A program made the position numbers and the translations under genes. The notes under the pieces are model-generated. The model searched no databases, was not told the origin of the DNA, and saw only the letters and a program-made list of their open reading frames with translations. A stretch of DNA of 64,000 nucleotides. Origin: Lineus longissimus (taxonomy: Eukaryota > Nemertea > Pilidiophora > Heteronemertea > Lineidae). The stretch covers positions 11,346,001-11,410,000 of the forward strand of contig NC_088316.1 of assembly GCF_910592395.1 (NCBI RefSeq), given 5' to 3'. Below, one piece after another: positions 46,013-56,857 of this stretch (positions are counted from its first letter, which is position 1; each line of letters begins with the position of its first letter).

Positions 46013-46115
46013 ACGGTATGGGATAAGCTCACCTCTGCTAAGAGGTGAGCTAAAAATCAGATCACAGATGGTCCCTAAAATTCCTCAATTAGTTTTTTGC
46101 ATCTGTTGAGATGGG

Positions 46116-46597
46116 CTGTTGAGATGGATATTTAAATTTCCTTTCCTCCGAATTTCTAGGCCTAGATTCTGTGTCAACCTTGGCCTCTATTGATCTCCTG
46201 ATTATTAAGTCCGTGGCCACGGTATGAAGTTCTTGATCAATAGGGACTAGGGTTGACACGGTTGTTACATCATTTTCTGGGCCTACTATAAATTCGGCAA
46301 CGCCTCCCCACCATGTTAGTTGGCATTTTTGGTCTTTCACTCCGGGTGTTCCCACCCGTTATTTCACGTTGCACTGGTGCGGGCAAATTCGGTAGGTAAT
46401 TTTCTTATCTTTAAATTTGTCATTTATTGCCGTTTGAACCGTAGGTATTTAATAAATCCCTGATGCAAAGCTTATGTATGTTTCTTTGTATATTTTAGTT
46501 CACTTGTTGCGTTGTCCTCGTTGACCCCGTCGTCGCGGAATAAACGTTAATGTTTCGTAAATGTTTCGTAAACTACCGACTCTCTCAATCCTTAACA
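46116..46597 (+). repeat. 5' LTR of the BEL/Pao element
   Basis: Begins TGTTGAGA, ends CTTAACA, and shares the long central block (TTCCTTTCCTCCGAATTTC..., AATAAACGTTAATGTTTCG) with the 3' LTR. It has ~60 bp that the 3' copy lacks, plus a short internal duplication of ATGTTTCGTAA. Confidence 0.85.
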
Positions 46598-47167
46598 ACG
46601 TGAACGAATCCGCAGAAACCCAGACCGGCTCCACGCAGACCAGAGTTCCCGTGAATGCTGCTCACGTAAACCTACTAGTCCTACGCTTCATAACCTGTGT
46701 ACCCGTCGTTGCCATGAGTGGACCGAACGGAATAGGTAAATGTACATCACCAAGGTAGGCAGAGTTAGCAAACCTCCGGATAGGTTTACGCCGTCCACAA
46801 TGCCGCCGAAACGGCCTAAATCGGCTAGCTATAGAGAGACAGTTGCTGATTAACTTGAAACGGCTGAGCACGAGTTATCTCGCGTCGATTATGAAATAAA
46901 ACACTTGGAAAAAAATATTAATCGAAGCAAGGTTAAAGGCCATATATCAAGGTTTTTTGCCATTTTCTGCTGTAAGACGATTTCAAAAGTGTACCTAGCA
47001 CTTTATACAATACAGAAAACCAAATGCAATTAGCTCCATCCATTTTGAAGATATAGCCAATTATGTGTTTGACAACTTGATTACCTAATCAGGCTAGCAA
47101 CTGGCTTGTTAGAGCAGGAGGGCCTTAATTAATTATGCACACCTGGAAGTAATGTGTTTCATTCACT

Positions 47168-47473
47168 ATGGTGTATTGTGTGGCTCCGAATTGTGTCAAG
47201 GATAGCACAAAGAACAATCGAATGACGGATGGGACCCATTTTCATGAATTTCCAAAGCCAGTTGAACGAGAGAGGAGGAAGCTGTGGATTCGGAAGTGCA
47301 AACGTTTGGAGTGTTGGAAGCCTGGGCCTTCGGCCAAACTTTGCAGTGATCACTTTATCGATACGGATTATCACATGAAGCCGGATATCTGCATCCAACT
47401 GAATATTAAATGCCACTTGTTAAAAACAGCTGTTCCAACCATGTCAATTGCATTTAATGCCCGAGGCTGCTGA
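47168..47473 (+). CDS. THAP zinc-finger protein, Kolobok-derived
   Basis: 101 codons. The C2CH pattern is complete: C4, C9, C59 and H62, with the family's P29 (HEFP), W40 and F63. THAP domains bind DNA and serve as the end-recognition module of P-element and Kolobok transposases. The catalytic domain that would follow is missing, leaving only the DNA-binding part, so it could act as a competitor for the autonomous element's ends. Confidence 0.75.
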   Translation: MVYCVAPNCVKDSTKNNRMTDGTHFHEFPKPVERERRKLWIRKCKRLECWKPGPSAKLCSDHFIDTDYHMKPDICIQLNIKCHLLKTAVPTMSIAFNARGC

Positions 47474-47866
47474 GGTCGGTTGTTATACATAATGTGTAGG
47501 CCCTATTGGGGCCTGTGATACCGCATAGTGTCTTCTTGTGTTCCAGCCATAGCAAGGTGACAGCGACACAGGTCAGTGTCAGTGACAGCCACTGTCAATG
47601 ACAGATTATTGTCATCTGACATCTAGACCTATCTAACGTTGCACGGCATTATATCGTCACGTCAAGATGATTGTGCATAATACCGTCACTTTTCAATAGT
47701 AGTTCAGCGTCATGACATAACTGGTGATACAACACTGACGAGGCGAAACAATATTGTGCAACATTAGTCTGTTCAAAATCATACATGTTATGCATCTGCA
47801 ACCGTCTATCAATGTCTTCTTTGCTATATCGGCAGGTCTGCCATGCAAATTGATTAACCACAAATT

Positions 47867-48019
47867 CTAATCACTTTCGTCCGAATGATCACTCTCATTA
47901 TGATCTAGTGATATTAATGGCTCGAACATGTACGGCTCAACGTTTAAATATCCTTCTGTATCGACCAAAACATCCTCAAATTCACTGCTCTCACTCTCTG
48001 AACTGTATGCGGAAGCCAT
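47867..48019 (-). CDS. Short acidic ORF (first exon-like)
   Basis: Minus-strand ATG at 48019 in good context (AAGATGGC) gives 50 residues: a Ser/Glu-rich start, then LNVEPYMFEPLI and a DHSDESD end, with TAG at 47867-47869. Similar acidic starts with a YxFEP motif occur, as I recall, in proteins with a Zn-binding P2X7-tail-like domain in invertebrates. Nothing of that domain is visible here, and it may be only an exon remnant carried by the Kolobok-like element. Confidence 0.35.
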   Translation of the reverse strand: MASAYSSESESSEFEDVLVDTEGYLNVEPYMFEPLISLDHNESDHSDESD

Positions 48020-49693
48020 CTTGCTTTGTTCTGACTGACCTGATCTACGTCATCAAAAAAATCCCTAGCGGCCACATGTGGAACTAATCTAAAGTTGTGT
48101 GTGGTGGGAAATTCAAATAGTTTAAAATTGAAAATTATAATAACTAAATAATGACTTTATTATTAGAATTTTTTTAATGTCTGGGATCTTGTTTTTTTAA
48201 CCCTCAACATATTTCATGAGTATCAAGCATGTTTTCAAACCTTGATATATGGCCTTTAAGGTCCTCGAAGGCGAGCTAGAAAAAACTGTTCAGGAATTAG
48301 ATAACCTGAAAACTCAATTCAAAACATTAGCGGAACACAAAGGTGTTTCAGGTCCAGTCGAAAATGCAGCTAATCGAACGTGGATTGACAATCTTCCTGA
48401 AGACCGTCGTTGTCCGTTGGCTACATCAACTCCATTAACTCCAATTCCAGTCAATGCATACAATGCTGTAGGTTTTTCGCCCATTGGGTTCCAGGGTCTT
48501 CCCAAATTTCAAGTTGACATATTTCATGGTGATCCGGCGCAATGGCCGGAATGGTCTTTGAACTTCCGAAATCTTATTTAAGAAATTTCATGCTTGTCTC
48601 CGTCACAGAAACTTGGGTACCTGAAAACCTTTTTGGGAGATGGACCTAAAAGCCAAATTTATGGCTTATTGTTAGATGGTGCTAATTACGCCAAGGCTAT
48701 GAAAGAATTACAAACTAGGTATGGTAGCCCTGCATTGGTTGTAGAGTCTTTCCTAAAGAAAATTAGGGAATGGCCGCAAGTTAAACAACTCTCCGAGATT
48801 GGTAATTTCGCCACGAAGGTTGCACAGATGGTCCAAATTTTCACAACTATGGGTTATTCAGCTGATTTGCATGCAATGGGTCTGTTATCAGATCTTGTGC
48901 CCAAATTGCCGATCTATATGAGAGAATCCTGGGGCGCCTACATTGTAAAAAATGGTAGTAACCCAACGGTTCAATTATTCAATTCCTGGTTGTCCAAGAA
49001 AGAGCAAGCCCTTAGATTTGGTGGGTTGAAATTTGACACGGGCTCCCAAAGTAAGCAAAATAATAAATCTAGGCCTAATACACCAGTCAAACAGTCAACT
49101 TTGTCAACAACTAGTGCTACCAATCCAAAAGAGTGTTACTTTTGTTCTGGCCCACATTTCTTGTCATCCTGTAGTGTATTCAAAGAAAAAACCCCTGCAC
49201 AAAGGGTAGAATGGGTAAAATCCCAGGGCAGATGTTTTCTGTGTTGCCGGAAACGTTGTAAGGCCTCTGAATGTAATTCTAAGTACAGGTGTACAGTCAC
49301 TAATGCCCGAGCCACACGGTAAAATATAATTTGACCAAAAAAGTTTGACCAAAATGTTTTACCGTCTGGCACGGGGAAAATCCACAAATTTGACCAACCA
49401 GATTTCCAAATCCAAAATTGTTTTGGATAGAACCCGTCCTATTTTTATCCAAGGATTTGACCAAATAATACAAGAATCCTACCGTGTGGCGCGGGGAAAT
49501 ATTTTTATTGTTCGATTAACGCTTTGAACCCAGTGACCAGGCCTTTTGTTATGGATAGCTATGTCCTCATATATGTCATTTCTTGGTGTTGAGGCCTATT
49601 TTGAATGGTTATGTCACCTACACTGTGCATTTCCTTCACTATATAAACAGATAAGGGTATCTCGTCAGCACATAAGGCCCAAAAACTGCTGGT

Positions 49694-51617
49694 ATGTGGA
49701 CACAAGAACTCACAGACATTTTGATCGAGGAGTACAGGGCCCGCCCTGTACTCTACGACACAAAGAATCCCATGTACCATAATAGGGTCAAGAAAGAAAC
49801 TGCCTACCAAGGTATCGTGGACAAACTTTCCCCAAAATGTGAAGGTTGCACAGTTGAAGCAGTTAAAAGGAAGCTGAATGGACTTCGAAGTCATTTGTCC
49901 AGAGAATTCGACAAGATGAAGAAGAAGAACAAAAGTGGAGCAGGGGCCAACGACATGTATCAACCAAAAGTATGGTGGTTTCAGAAGATGCTGTTCTTAA
50001 AGGACCATCTAGAGCCGAGATGCAGTACATCTACCATGGCCGATGAACATGACGATCAAATGTACAAGGTGAATAGACAGTTAATATGTTTATTTTATAT
50101 CAACACATTCATGTACATTGCACATCGAAGTATTTCTACTGTCAGGCTTAGCTGCAAAATCTGTCCTGCCATGCTACTCGTCCGATGCCATTCACATAGC
50201 CGCGCAGAGCATCTCTTTGTGATTGTGCATCATTGGCATAACGGTTTCCAGACTGATGTTCAATACCTTGGAAAGCCTCCTCAGCTTTCTTAACTGATCT
50301 CCAATCCCCCTTAGCTACAACACCGCGGTTTAATTGTTCCCTATCTACTGCCCTGGGAGGGAAGTACTTGGCCGAATTATGGACCCTCAGGAAGTTGTGC
50401 AGTGCACAAGCAGCCAGAATGATCATCTGCACTTTCTCAGGGGATAGCAGAATAGGAGCAAGAAACACGCGAAATCTGTTAGCTAATATCCCAAATGCAT
50501 TTTCAACCACACGCCTAGCCCGACTCAGGCGGTAGTTGAAAACACGTTTGTCTTTATCAAGATTTCTAAATGGATACGGCTTCATGATGTCAGTTTGTAA
50601 AGGAAAAGCATCATCTGCTACGAAAAAATAGGGCATGGTGGCATCGCAATCGTGTAAGGGTTTTGCCTCAGGAAAATGTATAGTCCCATCCGCCATAGCG
50701 TTATTGAGATCGCTCTTCCTGAAAACACCTCCATCTCCGACACGACCGTTGGTTCCAGCATCAATCATCAAGAACTTGTAGTCGGCATCAACCAATGCAA
50801 ACAGAACAATACTATGGGTGCCTTTATAGTTGTAGAAATAGGAGCCATAGCGCAATGGTGGGCGGAAAACAACGTGTTTTCCGTCCATTGCACCCAAACA
50901 GTGGGGAAGGTTCCACTTTGTTTCAAATTCCTCTGCAACCTTGAGCCATTCTTGTTCGTTCGACGGCACCTGAAAAGATAGACATTTATTTCACGAATGA
51001 GTGACCACATGATATCTTTGTTTTTTCAGGATCTGTCTGATGACGACGAAGTATCCGAGGATGAATCGGACAAAGTGATACATGTAGATACGCAACCATC
51101 GACCTCCAAGATCGCTGCTAAGGTGTCTTCATGGAATCCGAAAAGGAAATCATCAAAATCGGTTTCAGCGGAAGTGTCAATGTTTCAGACGGCCACCAAC
51201 ACTCTGGCGGAATTAAAAGATGCTGCACTCGCATCAAATAGGCCTCCGCCAACAGAAGCGAATGATGTATATGATGTGTTTGGGAAGTATGTAGCCTCAG
51301 AGATTCGTGCAATCGAATCTCCAGATGTACGACAGAATGTAAAAAGAAAGATCAGCTTAGCTTTGCTTGACGGACAGGAGGCTGATTTGAACACCAAGAG
51401 GAATTATGTTAATGTGAAAAATCGCAGCTATCAGGCACAGCCTCCGTCTGAAACTTTCTTTCCACTGTCTGTTGAGAATGCAGTTCGACCTTCCTGTCAA
51501 TTTCGTAATGAAATGGTCACTCCCCGGTTTTCTACAGTTCCACTCGGCCAAAATACAGGTTCAGGTACAAGTGATATTGTAAGTCAGGCTATGTATGAAG
51601 CATTCTCGAATCATTAG
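49694..51617 (+). CDS. MADF/BESS-type DNA-binding protein of the Harbinger element
   Basis: Two exons, 49694-50068 (donor AAG|GTGAAT) and 51030-51617 (after TTTTTTCAG), phase 0, about 320 residues. Residues 1-105 form a MADF-like fold: WTQELTDILIEEYRARPVLYD, YQGIVDKL, VKRKLNGLRSHLSREF, VWWFQKMLFLKDH. The second exon begins acidic (DLSDDDEVSEDESD) and contains a BESS-like helix (FGKYVASEIRAI...KISLALLDGQ). In PIF/Harbinger elements the companion protein assists transposase nuclear import and end binding. No sign of decay. Confidence 0.85.
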
Positions 51618-52225
51618 AATGTTGTACACTTGTAGTCAACAACGTACATAAGAAAATAATACATGATCTTCCTACAATTTCCTTCGTTTGTATTTCAATT
51701 CCAGAAAATGTGACAAATGAAAATCTGATTATCTCGAAAGAGATAGTTTGGACGTACCTTGATATAATCCATCTTTAAGGTTTCGTAGATTGCACAGCAC
51801 GTTTCTGGTATTATTGCACCGATTGTTGAGCGACTCAGCCGTGTTGAAAACTGAAGACTCTGGAAAGTTTCCCCAGTGGCTAGGAACCTTAGAGTAACCG
51901 CCAGACGTTCTGCTGGAGTAATTGCCTCGCGCATGTTGGTGTCTTCCCTTGCCACGTAAGGCGTCACCAGTTGAACTAGGTGCTCAAACGTCTCCTCATC
52001 CATCCTCAAATAATTCTTGTATGATCCTGGATCCTCTAGTCGCAACTCATCTACTAGCATGGCATACGATCCCCTTGTTTTTCTCCTCTGGATCCATTTT
52101 CTGACCCATACAGTTCTTTTAGTACGGCGACGCTTCATCTTGTGGTATGCCACAGCTGCAGCCATTGCAGCAACAGCTGAACCAGCTGCGAGAGCAAATA
52201 GAAGTCTTGACTGGACGGGTGCCAT
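50148..52225 (-). CDS. HARBI1-like Harbinger transposase, two exons
   Basis: Exon 1 is 52225-51758 (156 codons, donor AAG|GTACGT). Exon 2 is 50969-50148 (273 codons plus stop, after CTTTTCAG). They join in phase 0 to about 429 residues, a normal length. Exon 1 carries the N-terminal helices (SYAMLVDELRLEDPGSYKN; TPAERLAVTLRFLATGE; LSRSTIGAIIPETC). Exon 2 carries the DDE_Tnp_4 core: Asp in LGAMDGKHV (about residue 185), Asp in FFVADDAFPL (about 275) and Glu in ARRVVENAFGIL (about 302). All catalytic positions are present and there are no stops. Its 3' end overlaps the intron of the MADF gene on the other strand. Confidence 0.92.
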
Positions 52226-52344
52226 ATTCGAAAAGGTTGACCAAATAAATCCACCGTGTGGCATGAGTGGGCAGAATGGAAAAATTTGACCAAAAAGTTT
52301 GATGAAAAAGTTTGACCAAATAATTTGATAGTGTGGCTTGGGCA

Positions 52345-54724
52345 TAACTGTGGCCGTCGTCATTCTTAACTATTACACCAAGCGCTAGTGAACCAGCAGG
52401 ACAATAGTTCTGCTGCAAGTGTCAATTTCAAGGTTGGTGTTGCGGTGCAGAATGATACGGTCCATCTTCAAACTTTACCCGTCAGAATACATACACCAAA
52501 TGGTCGTGTGATAGATACGTTCGCTCTTTTGGATTCTGGTAGCCAGGCAACTTTAATATAAGAATCATTTGCCAATGATATAGGCCTAAGTGGTCAGAGC
52601 ACTACTTTAGTGCTTGGTAATGTTAGGAACAATGAACAGCCGGAAAATTCTTCTAAGGTCACATTCTGGCTTAGTGATCCTAAAACTCAGTCCATGGCCC
52701 CTTTGAAAGTGAGGGACGCCTGGACATTCAAAACTCCGTTCAATTTCCCGTCACAAAAGATTTCAAGCGGGAAAAAGAGTTGGCCTCATACCAGAGATTT
52801 AGATCTGGTTAATGTAGATTCTTCGCAAATTATGATTCTGGTTGGTGTCGGTGTCAAACGGGCATTTGAGCAATCAGAAACTAGACTAGGCCCTGACAAC
52901 TTGCCAATGGCCGTGCGTGGTCCGCTTGGATGGACATTGTTGGGTGGAGAGAATTCGGATCTGAAATCTAACACGTTAGTTTCGGAGCATGTTAAGTGTG
53001 GGTATGTAGGTCTACCTGACGACAAACTAGAATCTCAGGTCAAACAATTTTGGTCAACACAAAGTTTTGGTTGTTCTTATGCGCATGCATCATCAGTTTC
53101 TATTGAAGATCAACAGGCCATAAAATTGTTGAATAATTCTGTTAACATGTTACCTGAAGGCCATTACCAAGTTAGCATGTTGTGGGCACAATCTCCAGTT
53201 GGATTGGTGAACAATAGAACTAAGGCTGAAAGTAGGTTTGAGTCTTTGTGCAAAAAGTTGAATAAAAATCCTGACATGAGAAGTAGATATGAAACTGAAA
53301 TGAATGGCTACATTGCAAAGGGGCATGCACATCGTTTGTCACCTGAGGAAGCTGAATTGAAATCTGATCAGACGTATTACCTACCGCACCATGGGGTTGT
53401 AAATCCAAGAAAACCCGAAAAACTACGTGTAGTGTTTGATGCTGCCGCTAAGTACAGTGGACATAGTCTGAATTCTAAGTTGATATCGGGGCCAGATTTG
53501 ACTAACAATTTAGCAGGAGTTTTGATGCGTTTTCGTAAGGGTTTAATAGCCATGGCCGCCGATATCGAAGGCATGTTTCATAATGTGCGTGTGCCTACAT
53601 CTGATCAGGATTCTCTTCGCTTCCTCTGGAAAGACCATTTAGAATCGCCAGACCCACCTTCTGAATACCAAATGTGCGTCCATATATTTGGAGCAAAGTG
53701 CTCTCCATGTTGTGCTAGTTATGCTCTGAAACGTGTAGCAATTGACAACTTAGAGTACAGTCGTTTAGCTAGGGAAACAATTCTCAGACAATACTACGTT
53801 GATGATATGCTTAGAGGGTTTGATGGTACCCCTCTGGAAGCTACATCACTAGCGTTGGAATTGATCGACTTGAATAGCAGGGGTGGCTTCAAACTTACCA
53901 AATGGGCCTCCAATTGCCCAGAGTTGTTAGAGGCTGTTGCAAGTGTAGATGGTATCAAAACCCATTTGAAATTAGATTTAGATGGTAGTGTGATTACTCG
54001 AACTCTAGGAATCGCCTGTGATTTGACGCATGATATTTTCATATTTGACACTGTGAGCTTACCAACTGTGGAAACCCTGACTAAGCGCATCCTACTGAGT
54101 ATAGTCAGTACAGTATTTGACCCATTAGGTTTTCTAGCCCCTTTCATTGTGAGAGCAAAGATTCTTTTACATAGTCTATGGGAGAAGGGTCTCAACTGGG
54201 ATGATCCCATTCCCCTCGATGAGTATTTGAAGTGGGAAACATGGTTGTCAGAGCTTGAAGATTTGCGTTTTTTCAGTTTGAGGCAATGTTTTTGGCCAAA
54301 TGGTTTAATACCAATGATATTCAATCTTCATGTGTTCTGTGATGCCTCTGAACAAGCCTTTGGTGCTGTAGCGTATCTGCAGGTTATTTCATCCCAGGGA
54401 TTGGTTCACTGTACTATTATTATGGCTAAGACACGTGTCGCCCCTGTGCGGAAGAATAGGTTAACTTTACCTCGCCTGGAGTTGCAGGCTGCTGTACTTG
54501 CGGTATGCTTGTTTCGTACAATTCGTGAAGAGATAGATGTTCAGCTGACTGCTGTTTATCTCTGGTCCGATTCCAGTATTGTTCTACATTGTATCAGAAA
54601 TGAATCAAAAAGGTTCAAAACATTTGTGGCAAACCGCATAGCTGAAATCAGTACAATGGCATTTCTCCCCTCCAAAGGGTCCTCATATGGGAGGAGCCTG
54701 GGAATCCCTAGTAAAATCAGTTAA
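52345..54724 (+). pseudogene. BEL/Pao protease - reverse transcriptase - RNase H
   Basis: Continues the gag frame after the Harbinger: end of the Cys-rich motif (CTVTNCGRRHS), TAA at 52367-52369, retropepsin loop LLDSGSQATL, TAA at 52559-52561, then an open frame of 704 codons. The RT shows VVFDAAAKY, DIEGMFHNV, FGAKCSPCCASYAL and the YVDD active site (about 53800). RNase H shows FCDASEQAFGAV, LPRLELQAA and LWSDSSIVLH. At about 54665 the RNase H end (STMAFLPS) is joined out of frame to the integrase C-terminus, so the integrase catalytic core is deleted. Confidence 0.85.
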
Positions 54725-55043
54725 GGTTTCCTTGCGTGCCGTACTTGGTAATAATGTTGTACATGAAGACACATTGCAAACTGTGTTGTGTGAAATAGAA
54801 CACGTAGTGAACAGCAGACCACTGACCTATGTAAGTACTGACAGCACATGTACAGTTGTTGAACCACTGACACCAAATCTTTTTTTGCTGCACAACGAAC
54901 ATCCCATGTCTTTGCCAGTTTCAACTACTGACACTGATATTTCCAGTAGAAAGCGGTGGAAACAGTCTCAGGTATTGACCGACCACTTTTGGCGAAGGTG
55001 GAGGAGGGAATACGTCCCCACCTTATCCAAAAGGGTTAAATAG
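54669..55043 (+). pseudogene. BEL/Pao integrase C-terminal remnant
   Basis: In a different frame from the RT, HMGGAWESLVKSVK, EIEHVVNSRPLTYV and DHFWRRWRREYV match the end of BEL integrase. A TAG at 55041-55043 interrupts it, and the family sequence goes on past it (LKPDDVVLLID, RCQWPLARVVEV) to about 55160. The DDE core is missing. Confidence 0.75.
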
Positions 55044-55225
55044 AATGAAGAGGTCGAAAATCTGAAACCAGATGACGTTGTGCTTCTTATCGATTCTAAT
55101 GCTCCTCGGTGTCAGTGGCCTCTTGCACGTGTTGTGGAAGTACTGCCAGGAAATGGCGTGTGGTGAAAGTGAAGGCTAGAAACTCTGGTTTGAGTTCCAC
55201 TACAGAAATGTACGGTGTCTGTCCT

Positions 55226-55385
55226 GCTCTATTCGTGTTCCATTACAGGAACAACGAGTCTAATAAACACGGACATAAATAACACCGGATCTATTAAATA
55301 CGGAGAGCATAGCCGTATCAGCACCGCACCTATTAAGCTCGGTGTTAATAGACCCGGTGTTCCTGTAATGGAACGAGAATAGAGC
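55226..55385. repeat. 160-bp foldback (MITE-like) insertion
   Basis: GCTCTATTCGTGTTCCATTACAGGAACA (55226 on) pairs with TGTTCCTGTAATGGAACGAGAATAGAGC (to 55385). The interior repeats AATAAACACGG / TATTAAG words. No coding potential. It lies at the 3' end of the BEL/Pao element. Confidence 0.7.
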
Positions 55386-56434
55386 CGGATATAACTGTAG
55401 TTTTGTGTACGGCGGTAGGTGGCTCTACTATCGATTGTGCGGTCGAAGTGGAATTCTACACATGCTAGAGCCAACAATGGAAGAAACATCGTCATAAATC
55501 GCCTCTGCTTCCTTCGCCTACGCCTCAAATAGTTAGCAATCCGCCTCCTAGACAATCCTTGAGAGCATGGCACATTCTCTAATGCCTCATTCTTACGGGA
55601 AAGTATTGTCTTTACGTAAAAAAGAATGCAAACTTGAAGAGACTCCTTCATTTTCTTAAGATTTCTGATCAGCTGTAGTAATGGCCGCCGAGTAAACAAC
55701 AATTCTTTACCTCCACGAAAATCAAACACTGGAGAGCGACTCACGTGCTGCCATCTGTCGCCGTATCAACTAACCCTGAAATCCTGTAATTAAAACGCGG
55801 AACAAAATATGTCCGGGCCTATCCATACACGGACAGGCAACGTATCTATTAGACACGGGTTTAAAAGCAGTAGTGGAACTCCGACTTCTGTGTACACACG
55901 TCCTGTATCACAGGTTTGTCTAATTGAAGAAAGTAAATAAATGATGAGTATAATGCTTCCTAAGTAAAAATAACAATAGACTTCGTTGAACATGTGGCGT
56001 TTGTGTCAGACATGACCTTTGAAACGTTGTGTAACTGTTAATTAATTTGTAACAGACTAAACTAGTCTTTGATTCGCTGGAGTATTACAAAGAGTTACAC
56101 TCCCATTTCTTTATTTTGCGGCCTCGTAAGGCCTTGGGCTAGGCCTAAGGAAGAGATTGAGTTTATCTTGGCTGATCTGTGTGTGGGGTAGGGTAAATAT
56201 CAAGGTGTAAAGACAATTTTGTCTTGTTCTGTTCTCTTTTGTTGTAGCACATCACTTTGTATATGCACTTGCACCTTTTGATTGTACTTGTTAGTATGAA
56301 TAAAGAACTATGATATATAATACATAATATCTATGTTTAGATCTATATTTGTATTCCCGTTATTTGTTATTCGTGTGTTTATGTCTTATTTTGTGCTGAT
56401 GTCGTCTTAACGCCGAGCATCAGGGGGGCCGATG
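55386..56434. other. 3' non-coding part of the BEL/Pao element
   Basis: No supported coding sequence. Near 55800-55860 are words related to the 55226 foldback (ACACGG, TCTATTAGACACGGG). Ends with the purine-rich CAGGGGGGCCGA before the LTR. Confidence 0.4.
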
Positions 56435-56857
56435 TGTTCAGAATTCGTTAATTAATATCTAAATTTCCTTTCCTCCGAATTTCTAGGCCTAGATTCTGTG
56501 TCAACCTTGGCCTCTATTGATCTCCTGATTATTAAGTCCGTGGCCACGGTATGAAGTTCTTGATCAATAGGGACTAGGGTTGACACGGTTGTTACATTTT
56601 TGGTCTTTCACTCCGGGTGTTCCCACCCGTTATTTCACGTTGCACTGATGCGGGCAAATTCGGTAGGTAATTTTCTTATCTTTAAATTTGTCATTTTTCG
56701 CCGTTTTAACCGTAGGTATTTAATAATTCCCTGATGCAAAGCTTATGTATGTTTCTTTGTATATTTTAGTTCACTTGTTGCGTTGTCCTCGTTGACCTGG
56801 TCGTCGTGGAATAAACGTTAATGTTTCGTAAACTACCGACTCTCTCAATCCTTAACA
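56435..56857 (+). repeat. 3' LTR of the BEL/Pao element
   Basis: Begins TGTTCAGA and ends CTTAACA. Apart from its first ~25 bp and a ~60-bp segment missing after GGTTGTTACAT, it matches the 5' LTR closely. An AATAAACG polyadenylation-like word is at about 56811. Confidence 0.85.

Larger units (their letters stand above)
44087..46115. mobile_element. 2.0 kb foldback-type element containing DR3-like repeats
   Basis: The left arm (GCCCATCTCAACAGATG..., 44087 to ~44217) and the right arm (~46047 to 46115, ...CATCTGTTGAGATGGGC) are inverted and share GAGGAATTTTAGG and GATCTGATTTTTA. The interior has short inverted patches (TTAAAGGGGAGTTGTGTTGAGG against CCCTCAACACAACTC), three ~300-bp tandem units (45000-45940) and a GAC-triplet microsatellite. 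No coding gene. Target duplication is not clear because an LTR begins directly at 46116. Confidence 0.55.
46937..48255. mobile_element. 1.3 kb Kolobok-like element (TTAA duplication, THAP ORF)
   Basis: Ends AGGCCATATATCAAG and its reverse complement, flanked by TTAA (46933-46936, 48256-48259). It lies within Gag. It carries a THAP-domain ORF on the plus strand and a short acidic ORF on the minus strand. A TTAA target plus THAP DNA-binding domain is the Kolobok signature. No catalytic domain is present, so the copy is non-autonomous. Confidence 0.85.
46800..49303 (+). pseudogene. BEL/Pao Gag, split by a Kolobok-like insertion
   Basis: Starts ATG 46800 (MPPKRPKSASYRETVAD), then a TAA at 46851, a helical region (HELSRVDYEIKHLEKN), the insertion 46937-48255, and again helical sequence (ELEKTVQELDNLK). 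After GFQGLPKFQVDIFHGDP comes a TAA at 48579-48581, then the capsid-like part (LSPSQKLGYLKTFL) and a Cys-rich end (ECYFCSGPHFLSSC; CFLCCRKRC). The frame is constant throughout. It would coat the element's RNA; this copy is not translatable as one product. Confidence 0.8.
49304..52344. mobile_element. Apparently intact PIF/Harbinger transposon
   Basis: Ends TGCCCGAGCCACAC and, inverted, TGCCCAAGCCACAC, with further inverted AATTTGACCAAA words. Both flanks are TAA (49301-49303 and 52345-52347), the TWA target of this superfamily. It holds the standard two genes in convergent arrangement: a MADF/Myb-like protein (plus) and a HARBI1-like transposase (minus), both without stops or frameshifts. It is inserted in the BEL/Pao gag-pol frame. 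A 404-bp derivative lies at 61230-61633. Confidence 0.95.
46116..56857 (+). mobile_element. BEL/Pao LTR retrotransposon with nested insertions
   Basis: Direct LTRs at 46116-46597 and 56435-56857 enclose gag (DUF1759-like region, Cys-rich end), protease, reverse transcriptase/RNase H and an integrase remnant on the plus strand. The polyprotein frame is interrupted by a Kolobok-like element (46937-48255) and a Harbinger (49304-52344). Removing each insertion with one target duplication keeps the frame. Further damage is in-frame stops and an internal deletion at about 54665. The bases outside the LTRs do not form a clear 5-bp duplication. A G-rich purine tract (CAGGGGGGCCGA) precedes the 3' LTR. 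Confidence 0.85.

Noticed and set aside
45885-46109. Poly-Asp frame
   Set aside because: Produced by the GAC-triplet microsatellite.
55229-55744. 171-codon minus-strand frame near the foldback
   Set aside because: Overlaps the palindromic insertion and has no recognisable features.
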